Positions 12,430-22,793 of a DNA stretch of 64,000 nt are shown here, in pieces. Positions within the stretch are counted from its first letter, which is position 1; every line of letters starts with the position of its first letter. The notes under the pieces are model-generated. The model was not told the origin of the DNA, ran no database searches, and saw only the letters and a program-made list of their open reading frames with translations. The position numbers and the translations under genes were made by a program. Source of the DNA: Gnetum montanum (taxonomy: Eukaryota > Streptophyta > Gnetopsida > Gnetales > Gnetaceae); contig MNCI01002706.1 in the NCBI GenBank assembly GCA_015680685.1, positions 742,912 to 806,911 on the forward strand, written 5' to 3'.

Positions 12430-13140
12430 GGAAAGGTAAGTAGAGGAGTTACTTGCAAATGGCTTCATGAGGAAATCCATTTCACCTTGTGCAATTCCAA
12501 CAATGCTAGTGCCAAAGAAGGACAACAATGAATGGAGGATGTGCATTGATTCTAGGGTAGTGAAAAGGATAAAAATGAGGTACAAGTTTCCTATTCCAAG
12601 GATGGATGATATCCTTTATGTTCTTAACAATGTAAAGGTTTTTAGCAAGATTTATTTGATGAGTATTATCATCAAATCAGAATTAGGCCTAGTGATGAGT
12701 TGAAGATAGTTTTCAAAACACCAGATGGACTATTTGAGTGGTTCATGATGTCATTTAGGCTCATGAATGCACTTGCTACACTCATGAATTTGATGCATGA
12801 TGTATTAAAGGGCTTGATTGGTAAGTTTTGTATTATCTTTTTTTGACAATATTTTGGTGTATAGTTCTAATGAGGAAGATCACTTGGATGACTTAAGGAT
12901 TGTGTATCTTAAGTTGAAGGAGGCACAACTAGTGATAAACATGAAGAAAAGTCATTTCTTCAAGAGGAAAATCACATATTTGGGGCATGTGATTTCTAAA
13001 TACCAAATTTGGATGGAAGCTACCAAGGTGAAGGCTATTAAGGATTGGCCAACTCCTTAGAATGTTGGAGAGGTAAGATCATTCCTTGGTTTAGCAGGTT
13101 TTTATATATGGTTCATCAAAAACTATAGTGGTATTTCATG
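12430..13140 (+). pseudogene. Reverse transcriptase relic of family B element
   Basis: Clear Ty3 RT blocks: RKSISPCAIPTMLVPKKDNN and WRMCIDSRVV (12467-12570), KFPIPRMDDILYVLNN (12590), VFSKIYLMS (12638), FKTPDGLFEWF (about 12715), FRLMNA (12755), then FFDNILVYSSNEEDHLDDLR (12839). The catalytic YxDD box reads F-F-D-N, so the second Asp is lost. Several frameshifts follow. SLGFAGFY-type residues end the domain near 13100. Confidence 0.88.
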
Positions 13141-13261
13141 GTCTATGTTTTCTTTTTTAAGAAAATAAGGAATTTATATGGGATAATGAAACCCAAAAAA
13201 ATCTTTAACTTATTGAAAGCAAAGATTACCAGTGAATCAACACTTGCAATTCTAGATTTTT

Positions 13262-13640
13262 AGAAGTTTTTTCAAGTGAAGATGGATGCAAGTGGACATG
13301 CCATTGGTGGGGTACTTTCACAAGAAGGTATGCATGTTTCTTTATTTTCTAAAAAGTTAAATGAGTCAAGGAAATAATATAGCATATATGAGGAGTTGTA
13401 CACTATTCTTCAAGCAATCAAGCATTGGAGACATTACTTATTACCCAAGAAGTTCACTTTGATGACAAACAACAAAGTAATTCAATTTTTAAACTCTTAA
13501 CAGAATTTGAGTGCAAAGCACATGAAGTGGATTGCATAATTACAAGAGTTCAATTTTCTTTTGAAGCACAAAAGTGAGAAAGCTAATGTGGTGGTTGATG
13601 CATTGTCCAAGTTGCATGTGGCAAATTTTAGCATACCTCA
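13262..13640 (+). pseudogene. RNase H relic of family B element
   Basis: Reads FQVKMDASGHAIGGVLSQEG, SKKLNESRK.YSIYEELYT, AIKHWRHYLLPKKFTLMTNN and SEKANVVVDALSKL in order, the complete Ty3 RNase H block set. Two in-frame stops are present. Confidence 0.85.
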
Positions 13641-13819
13641 TGTAGAAGGTATGGGTGATTTTGCATTTTTGTATGATCATAATGTTGATTTTGGCCAAGT
13701 TTGGAGGAGCCTCAAAGAGCCATTGATGAGTAAGATAGACTAGTGGAGGAACTATCATATTTAAGATGAAATTTTATTTAAGAATGGAAAGGTATGTGTT
13801 CCTAATTGTAATTTTAAGA

Positions 13820-14880
13820 AAAGGATCTTGTTTGAAAAGCATTCTAGTGGCATGACAAGTCACATGGGCAAGGATAAAACATTGGAACTTCTCAATAGGC
13901 ACTATTTTTGGTCTAGTATATTAACAGAAGTTTCAAAATTTATAAAGGAGTGCTTGACATGTTAGAAGTTCAAAGGAGGTAAAGGTGTGGATGGACACTA
14001 TATGCCTTTGCCAATTCCCAAGGATCCATAGGAAAGTGTGTTTATGGACTTTGTGAGTGATATTCCAAAGATCATGAGTGGAAATGATGCAATTTTTATT
14101 ATTGTGAATAGGTTCTCCAAGATGGCACACTTTATTCCATGCAAGAAGGTGAGTGATGCTTCTCAAGTTGCAAATTTATTTTACCAACATGTTGTGAAGT
14201 TGCATGGTATTCCTTTCAATATTGTTAGTGACAAAGACTCCAAGTTTACAAGCTAGTTTTAGAGGTCCCTTTGGAAAATTTTAGGGACAAACTAAATTTT
14301 TCTAGTACATATCATCCATAATCTAATGGTCAAAAAGAGGTGGTGAATAAATCCCTGCTAAACATATTGAGATGTTTGTGTGATGGATAGCCATACAAGT
14401 GGAAAAACTTGTTGTGTCATGCTAATATAATAATTCTTTTCATGTTGCTATTGGTAGTATACCATTTGAGATGAACTATGGATTTTGTCTGGAGATGGTA
14501 GACACTTTGAAGGGCTTTGATGGGGAAGCTCAACTTACTGATGATTTTGTGCAAGAGATGAGAGATCTCTAGGCACAAGTAAAATCAAACCTGAGAAGAT
14601 GGCTAAAAAATGATTCCTCTAGAGGAATGAGAGTAAGAAAAATTCTAATTTTGTTATTGATGACTTGGTTTGGGTGCACTTGAAAAAGAAGAAATTAAGA
14701 TATGTTAACTTCACCAAATTGAAAGCCAAGAAGATGGGATCTTTCAAAATCAAGGCTAAATTAATGATACTTTTTTTTAGATTAATTTACCAAATGATGG
14801 TGATATGTATTTTTTGTTTGATGTTTTAGATCTTGTGCATTATCATGGACCAAATAATGAGGAGATCATACAGATAGCAT
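13820..14880 (+). pseudogene. Integrase relic of family B element
   Basis: Zinc-binding part: HSSGMTSHMGKDKTLELLNR...KECLTC. Catalytic core: VFMDFVSDIPKIMSGNDAIF, VNRFSKMAHFIPCKK, LHGIPFNIVSDKDSKFTS (second Asp of DDE), then STYHP.SNGQ.EVVNKS. The C-terminus reads VWVHLKKKKLR and a 'LPNDGD...FDVLDL..YHG' tail; no chromodomain follows. Stops and shifts inactivate it. Confidence 0.87.
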
Positions 14881-15107
14881 CAACGAGTCAAAGGGGGCTA
14901 TTGATCAATCCAAGCTTCAATGAAGAGGAAGGTAATCGTAATCAAGTAGAGGAAAGCTTCTAGCACTCAAGAAGTCAATAGGCATGAATATTTAATCTAT
15001 TGGGAGGATCAATCCACTGATGATGTTGTATGAATTCATGAGACCAAACTTGATGGGTTGGGGATCACCTCAACCCCTACTCCCTTGTTCACATGAGCTC
15101 ATTTTTT

Positions 15108-15125
15108 GAAAGGTGAAAGAGCTGG
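15108..15125 (+). other. Polypurine tract (family B)
   Basis: GAAAGGTGAAAGAGCTGG lies directly before the 3' LTR start TGTAGGAACACC. Confidence 0.7.
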
Positions 15126-16103
15126 TGTAGGAACACCTCTTACAATCCCCTTTTTCTTTCCTATGTGTGTGTTTTTTTAGGCTTTTGGACACTAGAGAGA
15201 TGTCTTGGAATTCCATGAGATGTCATGATTAAACCTGGAAGTGATTGTAGATGACTTGATGTTCAAACTAACATCTCAAGTGAGACGTCTTGTCTATGAA
15301 AACAATGTCTTGGATGAGATGTCTCACCATAACCTAAGACATCTCAAATGAAAAATCTCCACTATGTATGAGATGTCTTGGAACTGGGAGAGATGTCTCA
15401 GAAAAATAGTAGGTGTCTTAGACATGATTTAGGTTTTGAAAGAGATGTCTTGGCAAGATCACAAATGATCCATATGGATGGAAAAACTTCCAAAAATGTC
15501 CATCCCAATAGAATAAATAGCAAAAACAAAATGGAAAAAGATAGAAATAGCCATCTAGGAGATGATAAGACTTTGGAAACATCTAAAAAACCTCAAGTTG
15601 AGTAGAGGAATGGTTTCTAGGGTTCTTATCTTTCGATTTGACATAAATATTGATGCATTTATTATTGTTGGCACCATGAGTGAGAGAAAAAGCTCTTGAG
15701 ATAGAAAGTTGAGCAAGAGAGAGTAGGTGAGCACATTGAGTTAATGAAATTAGTTACTGTAGCTCTAAGATTAGCTTGTGGTGTGTTGGTCTATGTGTTC
15801 TATTCTCTTGTATCTCACTTATGAGTGGAAGATCTCAATCTTGGGTTGTGGGAGATATTTCTATTGGTTGTATCTTGTATTAAGAACAACCATTATGTGG
15901 TTGTAGAGCCTCATGCTCTATAATATCATTTTAAGTATAACAGGTTTTGGATGTTTGTGGGTTTTGGGAACCTTGTTGTAATCTTCTAATTGAATTAACT
16001 AAAGATAGCTAGTTTTCTTATTTTCTAACATATAGTTTTATTCTTGCATACTATCTATATTTAGTATTCAAAGATAATTGAATTGTGGAGTGAACCTACT
16101 CTA
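15126..16103 (+). repeat. 3' LTR of family B element
   Basis: Direct repeat of 9406-10374, about 978 bp, better preserved at its start. It contains one more phased site than the 5' copy. A weak TATA (gaataaatag) lies near 15512. It ends at 'gtgaacctactcta'. Confidence 0.85.
15198..15450 (+). promoter_or_regulatory. Phased array of 13 AGATGTCT/AGACATCT sites in 3' LTR
   Basis: Sites start at 15198, 15218, 15249, 15269, 15283, 15303, 15317, 15337, 15351, 15371, 15391, 15411 and 15443. The spacings are 20, 31, 20, 14, 20, 14, 20, 14, 20, 20, 20 and 32 bp. Five are perfect agatgtct, one is agacatct and one is the full palindrome agacgtct. Register equals that of the 5' LTR except for one extra 14-bp unit (site 15351, decayed to aaaaatct). 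Confidence 0.78.
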
Positions 16104-17430
16104 ATTCCTCTCCTACTTACTCACTTAGGAGGCTTCTACAAGATGAGACAATGAGAGAAAATAACAATTTCTTCACTAGGAAAAACACTACATTGAGATA
16201 AAGGATAACCTCTATAAAGTTTGCATAGATGGACTTGTACAATGGTGCGTTCCCAATGAAGATCAGCTACAAGTCCCCCAACATTCTCGTGAAGGTTCTT
16301 GTGGAGGCCATTATGCAAAAAGGAGAACAACCATTAAAATTCTGATGGCAAGGTATTTTGGCCTATAATCTATAGGGATGCTTACCATTTTTCTCATTCA
16401 TGAAAGTGATATAAACAAGATGAAGAGATGATAACCAAGATGAAAGAGGTCCAACAGTAAATTCAACCACTTAAGCCTTTCGACATTTAGAGAATTGACT
16501 TCATGGGAACCATCACTCTTATCTCTAATGGAAAATATTACATTATTATTATTGTTACTTTTTGTACCAAATGGGTTGAAGCTATAGCTATCACCAATTG
16601 TACTTCTTCCACTGCAGCTTGATTTTTTTAGCAAAAGGTGGTAAATAGGTTTGGTTTACATAGGACACTAATTTCTAACAATGAAATACATTTTACTAGC
16701 ACCACATTTCACAAGTTAATGCAATGCTTAAGGGTAGAACATAAACTTACATCTCCTTATCACCACCAAACCAATGATTAAGCCAAATTTTCCAACAAGG
16801 AGATCACAATAATTTTGACAAGAACCATTAGTAGACAAAGGAAGAATTGGAGCACCAATCTCAATGGTGGCTTATGGGCCTATCACTCAACATGGAAACT
16901 CCATATAAGCTACTCTTCCTATGAGTTAGTGCATAGAAAGTTTCCTAAACTTTCAATTCAAATTGAACTTTGTACAATCACAACTACATGTAACCTTGTC
17001 CGAAACATTGACTTAGCATAGAAGGAAAGATTAATGGTACTCAACACAATGAACCAAAACCAAAGGGTAGCTTTGATAATGAATGAAATGCACAACACAT
17101 ATCACAAACAATGACATGATGCCCAAATAAAAAAAGTTTCATTTTAACTAGGAGACAAGATTCTCTTTTAGAATCCCACATGTGTGCCTTAATAAACTAA
17201 GTTTCAAACATTGTGAAAAGGACCATATATTGTACATTCAAATTTTCCTTCCAGGGCTATGATAATCTACCACCCAACAAGCCCCCAAAAGCACATGCTA
17301 GTTAACATCCAACAATTGAAAATCTTTAAAGACACTTGAATAACCAACAATAATCACATCTTAACCCATGGTCCTTTCAATGTAGTTGTGGGGGAGAAGA
17401 CCATCTACCTTAATATCTTATAGAGGATGG
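16104..17430 (+). pseudogene. Integrase relic of the old Athila/Tat-like element
   Basis: Resumes the old element's pol after the nested family B element. Zinc-binding part near 16215-16350 (CVPNEDQ, CGGHYAKRRTTIKILMARYF). Core near 16480-16900: RIDFMGTITLISNGKYYIII, TKWVEAIAITNCTSS, VNRFGLHRTLISNNEIHFTS, TSPYHHQTND, YGPITQHGNS. C-terminal part near 17150-17330 (KKVSF.LGDKILF-like, GPYIVH-like, LLVNIQQLKIFK). Numerous stops. Confidence 0.82.
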
Positions 17431-18020
17431 AAGTTTTTACCTTTCTTGTTTTACATTATTTTTTATACATTTTCCATTTTCTTTACCTTTTGATCTTCTT
17501 ATATATTTTACTTTTACTTTACTTTATTATCATTCTTGTCTTTTTTTTTTCTTTTTTATAATGTTTGATTTCATTCTATTGTTGTTGTGAATATTAATAA
17601 TTACTAAATGTAGTTGTCAAGATTGTTATTTATATATACAAGTCAAATTTCCTTTTGAATTATGCTCTCTATTAACAAATTTTCAGTTCTATAATGGTAT
17701 GAGGCAATGAACTCATGAAATCCACCTATTCCATCTATCTCAAAATGAAATATATATTATGGTAGCACTATGGTTCTTTCTCACCAAAACTAAAAATAAC
17801 ATGTGGTCTCGTTAACTAATGAATAGGAAAAGGAACAAGTGAAAATGGAAAAGGGTATGGTCTCAAGGGGATTTATTGAGTTCTCTTCTTGACTCCCTTC
17901 ATGAGTCTTATAATTCCTCAAAGAACGTATCATCACTCTTGTAATCCAAAAAGGAAGTACATTTTATAAAGTGTGGTTTTCAAAATTCAAAAAAAAAAAA
18001 GAATAAAAACATACCTCTTT

Positions 18021-18180
18021 AAGGATCCTTTGGGATACATGAATTTGGGCCTTTAAGGAACCCCTTTGGGATACCTCTTTGGGATACCTCATAACCAATT
18101 CATGTATCCCAAAGGAACCCCTTTTGGGATACCTCTTTGGGATCTTTAAGGAACCCCTCTAACTAAGGCCCAAATTTCTT
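18021..18180. repeat. Inverted and direct repeats built from GGGATAC / GGAACCCC
   Basis: TTTGGGATACATGAATT at 18029-18045 is perfectly inverted at 18097-18113 (17 nt, 51-nt loop). The loop and right flank repeat 'tttgggatacctc' and 'ggaacccctt' several times, and 'aaggatcctt' at 18021 is itself palindromic. It can form a strong hairpin in DNA or RNA. Confidence 0.75.
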
Positions 18181-18581
18181 TCTTAAAATCTCTAACAACT
18201 TCCTTCTTCATTTTCTTCTTCTTATGGAGTGATGATCATTCCCTGTGATCATTATAGTTTCACAATGATAGGAAATAAGGAGCACAGTAAGGAAATGACA
18301 CTATTAATGGTATGGACTTGGTTTGAAACCTAAATAGACCAATATTTAGATCACCTTAATTACGCATTCCAAAAAGATCTTCTGCAACTATGATCTAGAT
18401 TCACATATCCTAATTTCTCTCCAAATCCTTTCTAACACTTTGTTTGCTCATCTTACCATTTTGTACCATGGTCATCTACTAATTCTTAGTTTTTAGATTG
18501 TACAATCCTATGACACTACAAGATGGATATGGTGTTTAACCTAGATCACCATTAGATATCCAAGATGCCTACAAACTCCTT

Positions 18582-18650
18582 GTGATGTGGTTATGTAAGG
18601 GAAATTTTAGGCATTAGCCTTCTTTGGCAGGGACCCACTTACATAGCTCC
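18582..18650 (+). other. Conserved non-coding block, copy 1
   Basis: Shares 'gtggttatgtaaggg', 'ggcattagcct.cttt' and 'gggacccactt' with 25315-25372 and with the - strand of 62350-62400. In all three it lies between the integrase/gag side and the 3' end of an Athila/Tat-like element. Function unknown. Confidence 0.55.
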
Positions 18651-19599
18651 TAGTCCATCTAGTTGAAACCCCATCATCACATGCCTTGATTCAATTGCCT
18701 ACAATCTTGATAACTTGGATTGTCCAACATTATGCTTGTGATTCTCTTACTTTATTTTTCTCTAGTTTTATTTTGGAAACATGTCTCATTTTGACATTCC
18801 CAAACACTTCATTCACTTCAATTCTTGATAAAGGACCTAATGATTTATTATTATCTTCTTTTCACATCTCTCTAGCTTCCATTTGGCTCTTTTTTCGTGT
18901 CCAAAATCTCCAAAAATACCTTAGTTTCTTAATTAAAAATTTGGTGCAAATGACGACATTAATGTGGTCAAATACATCGAGGCATCCTCATTGATGCAAC
19001 ATAAAAATGCTATATATACATATGACACTTAGTTCCAATTTCACATTTTTCTTAAAATGTGAAGGAAGTTTTGTACTTTTTAGAGCCCCAAACCTTTCAA
19101 AAACCATAACTTCCTCTTGACATACCCAATTGCACTAGTTTTTCAATTTTGGAGGTATGTTGTATGTCGCAGAGGCATCAACACTTAGATTGGCCAATAA
19201 TTTTTTCTAACATCCCACAGATCAGGTATTAAAATAGTATTAAACTAATGCTCAAAAAGAAATAATACCAATAACTAACTATCTTTGAAGCTAAAATAAA
19301 ATAATAATAAAATATTCTCATGAACCTGCAATCCCTAGAAATCCTAATAGCCAAATCTTCCACCAAAACTAACCCAAAAATGATTAAAAGGTATCTAGAC
19401 TCAAGAGATTAAATCAAAATGACTAATCTAAGGTTATTTACATGATTGTATATGGCAACAAAACAAGGACCATAACCAAGTGGGCCATTGCAACCTAGGG
19501 AAAATTGACCTCAAGGAGGAAGAGGATAATAATAACAACAATCACAATAATAAGAATAAGTAGCCAAGGTGACACATGCCATTGGGCCATTGCAAGGAG

Positions 19600-21597
19600 A
19601 GCCTATGGTAGAATTTGTTCGCTAAATTTTCACCATGGAGATAAAGAAATCCAAGCAAGATGAGATCCCATGATCTAGCCCCAATTTGAAAGTCACTCTC
19701 ACAGAGGCCTTTCTAGACAAGGTGAGAAGCAAGAAGATCCAAGGCACAATTCTTCAAGAACTAAACTTTGAACTCTTCCTAGACTTGCTGCTAAAAGAGG
19801 TTAGAACATAATTGCAAAGGTCTCTACTATGACCCACCATTTCCACTAGTGGAAAATGATATATTAGGGAGACATATCTTTTTTGGAATAACTACCAAGA
19901 TGATGAAATAGTAAAAATTAAAGATATTACCATCTCCTACTTGGTTGAGGTCATCATGAAAGCCCTTAAATTACCTAATACCAAGGCGAAGTTGGCAAAG
20001 ATATCCACCTAGGTGCATGCAAAAGCAAAGAAAGAAGGAATGTGGCAATACTATAAAGTGGATAGTAAGGAGTATGGTGTCCTTTTCAAGGAAGAGCCTA
20101 CCTATTTTAAGATTTCATCCTACCACCTTAATCTCATGATGAGGCTAACCAAGGTGATAGCCTTCTCTACAAGGACATGCATGACTCTATGAGGGAAATT
20201 TCAAGTCAATCTTCCCTAGCTCATCTTCTTGAAAATCAAGAAGAGATTTAACAAGAACAAGAAGGATCAGAAGAAATTCTTCTTCTTTTAATACCTCATC
20301 AAAAAAAATTGCAAAGGGTAGGTATAGCTTACTATTCAAATGATATCATCTATAGGGATCCTATCATACCATGATAAGAAATGATGAAGGACTAGGCTCC
20401 TACCAAGCTCCAAGAGGAACAAGTGTAACCTCCACTACCAACACTAGCACCAAAGATAATCCCTAAAATGTCAACACCTATTGAACACAAAATGAAACTT
20501 AGGAAGCAATAGTTGCAACAATAAGTCTTCAAGGGTGGTGGTGAATCTTTGGTGTACTATCTAGACATGAGCCATCTTAATGAAGTCACAAGGATCATCA
20601 ACTAGACAATGAATAACTAGGCCATTATATTCTTCACATGAAGAAACTAGGCTTCTATTCACACTGATCCCAATGCCATAGAGGTCACTATGTTCATTTT
20701 GAAATAATTATTTCTCAAAATATCTAGGAACACAATAGCTTTCTCTATAATGCTAGAAGAAGGGGAAGGTGCAATAGTCTTAGCCATACCACATAAGGGC
20801 TAGGAAATAATAGTAAACGCTATTATAGATTGGATTGATGAAGCTTTAAGGGCTCCTATAACATCTATTCCTAGTATTGTTGTAATGGAAAACATCCAAA
20901 CATCTATAGGAGCTAGAGGCAAACGGATGAGTGTAGCATAGCATGAGGAAATACTAGAATGACTAATTGGAACTAGAAAATCAATTTTGAAGATCTTTAA
21001 TCTCTCAAAAGATATCTTAGTGACCCAATTGTAGCTAGTAGAGATAAGGGACAAGCTCCTAATCATCCAAGTGTAACTCAAGGAGGCATCTATCAACAAT
21101 CAATGGTTGGTGCTAGAGGTTGCAAAACTAAGAGCCCACTTGTAAGATCCATCCATTCTCAGGCCTAAGCATACTAGAGATGAAGCTTTCTAGTAGCTTT
21201 AACAAATGATCCAAGAGGTTGAAAATGCTAAAGAAATGGTTGTCTTTGATGCATCACTATTTGAAGCAATGATGAATTCTACCAATTGTGATCTTCAAGA
21301 CATGCACATGGAAAGTCTCACCTTGGCCCAAGAAAACCAATACCTGTGAAAAGCTAAGAAGCAAAAGGAACAATTGTTGGAATACATCCATCAAAAATAG
21401 AAATATCTTGCCAAGGTGAATTACGATATCAAAACTTTGACTACAAAAAATTGAAATCTCTCAATGAAGAAAATTCATACCCTTTGCCAAAATGAGATCC
21501 TAAAGTATGAAAATGTAAAGAATCATTATAGGGACCAGGTTGGGATGCTCAAGGAGATAAATAAGAGAGAAATCAAATTGACAAAGCTAAAGGTAAT
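19600..21597 (+). pseudogene. Additional ORF after pol, part 1 (old element, interrupted)
   Basis: Broken translation (ELNFELFLDLLLKEV, IRETYLFWNNYQDDEIVKI, ISYLVEVIMKALKLPNTKAK, YFKISSYHLN) aligns in order with the intact frame at 26315-27100 (MELNFEPFTEFTPEAI, GEMYQFWHNKEEGTTVDI, FSTKAILEVLNLSN, YFKIETYHIF). A charged, coiled-coil-like stretch follows (21340-21597). The frame is cut at 21597 by the insertion of element A' and continues at 30041. Stops and shifts throughout. The family resembles ORFs often annotated as putative plant transposon protein; function unknown. Confidence 0.65.
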
Positions 21598-22077
21598 TGA
21601 TAAATCATAATTCATCAGGCTGCAATATCAGACCCCCGATATCAAAGCCTCGATATCAGGTACACGATATCGCAGCCAGGTCGCGATATCAGATATGCAA
21701 TATTGTGACTCCTATGTGGACCTATAAATACACATGTAGGAACATGGGAAAGGAGTCATTTTTTAACAATATTTGGTCAGTTTTAGGAGTCAGTTTAGTT
21801 AGAGTCTTTTTGTTCCTCTCAACCCTTTCTCCCAATGCATGCCTGCAGTGTGATGATTGTAATTGTACAGCATCCTTTATTCGAGTGTGATGTACCTGGA
21901 CACACACATGACTGGAAATAAAGATCAAGATTACTTCATCATTGCAACATCCACTTAGTTTAATTATTTAATTAATTTTGTTGTAGTTAATATCTCTTCA
22001 CCCTAAACTCCTTAAATGTGGAATGAGTACAACTTGATCACAAGCATCTACATGTGACTACTTGGTATCCCAGTAGC
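21598..22077 (+). repeat. 5' LTR of A' (left part, runs into gap)
   Basis: Starts TGATAAATCAT and matches 29154-29634 nearly throughout, including TATA box, polyadenylation-like region and the 'cttggtatcccagtagc' stretch where the gap begins. Confidence 0.88.
21623..21730 (+). promoter_or_regulatory. Phased CGATATCG-type array plus TATA box (A' 5' LTR)
   Basis: Sites start at 21623 (caatatca), 21637 (cgatatca), 21651 (cgatatca), 21665 (cgatatcg), 21684 (cgatatca) and 21698 (caatattg). Spacing is 14, 14, 14, 19, 14. TATA box ctataaata begins at 21722, 24 bp after the first base of the last site. This is the presumed U3 promoter/enhancer. Confidence 0.8.
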
Positions 22078-22793
22078 NNNNNNNNNNNNNNNNNNNNNNN
22101 NNNNNNNNNNNNNNNNNNNNNNNNNNNNNNNNNNNNNNNNNNNNNNNNNNNNNNNNNNNNNNNNNNNNNNNNNNNNNNNNNNNNNNNNNNNNNNNNNNNN
22201 NNNNNNNNNNNNNNNNNNNNNNNNNNNNNNNNNNNNNNNNNNNNNNNNNNNNNNNNNNNNNNNNNNNNNNNNNNNNNNNNNNNNNNNNNNNNNNNNNNNN
22301 NNNNNNNNNNNNNNNNNNNNNNNNNNNNNNNNNNNNNNNNNNNNNNNNNNNNNNNNNNNNNNNNNNNNNNNNNNNNNNNNNNNNNNNNNNNNNNNNNNNN
22401 NNNNNNNNNNNNNNNNNNNNNNNNNNNNNNNNNNNNNNNNNNNNNNNNNNNNNNNNNNNNNNNNNNNNNNNNNNNNNNNNNNNNNNNNNNNNNNNNNNNN
22501 NNNNNNNNNNNNNNNNNNNNNNNNNNNNNNNNNNNNNNNNNNNNNNNNNNNNNNNNNNNNNNNNNNNNNNNNNNNNNNNNNNNNNNNNNNNNNNNNNNNN
22601 NNNNNNNNNNNNNNNNNNNNNNNNNNNNNNNNNNNNNNNNNNNNNNNNNNNNNNNNNNNNNNNNNNNNNNNNNNNNNNNNNNNNNNNNNNNNNNNNNNNN
22701 NNNNNNNNNNNNNNNNNNNNNNNNNNNNNNNNNNNNNNNNNNNNNNNNNNNNNNNNNNNNNNNNNNNNNNNNNNNNNNNNNNNNNNNNNNNNN
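22078..22793. other. Assembly gap (716 N)
   Basis: Run of N. From the complete LTR copy, about 400 bp of 5' LTR, the PBS and the start of gag should lie here. Open frames reported across it are artefacts. Confidence 0.99.

Larger units (their letters stand above)
9406..16103 (+). mobile_element. Ty3/gypsy LTR retrotransposon, family B (nested, degraded)
   Basis: About 6.7 kb with two long direct repeats (9406-10374 and 15126-16103), a tRNA-iMet-type PBS after the first, a polypurine tract before the second, and gag, protease, RT, RNase H and integrase relics in Ty3 order. The coding region carries many stops, so the copy is dead. It sits between the RNase H and integrase relics of the old Athila/Tat-like element, which makes it the younger of the two. 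No convincing target-site duplication was seen at these ends (cctag against attcc). The integrase C-terminus looks like the type without a chromodomain; lineage below Ty3 is uncertain. Confidence 0.88.
17431..19599 (+). other. Non-coding spacer between integrase and additional ORF (old element)
   Basis: Begins with a T-rich tract (17440-17580) also present at the matching place in A' (24360-24440). It then holds a strong inverted repeat at 18029-18113 and a conserved block at 18582-18650. The 102-codon open frame at 18686-18994 has no recognised domain and is probably chance. The same order of spacer elements in A' shows this is a real structural part of the family. Confidence 0.55.

Noticed and set aside
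9401-16108. Target-site duplication of family B element
   Set aside because: cctag (left) and attcc (right) do not match; ends are probably eroded.
21623-21705. Phased repeats as a CRISPR array
   Set aside because: Units are 8 bp with 6-bp linkers, inside a plant LTR; nothing resembles CRISPR repeats or cas genes.
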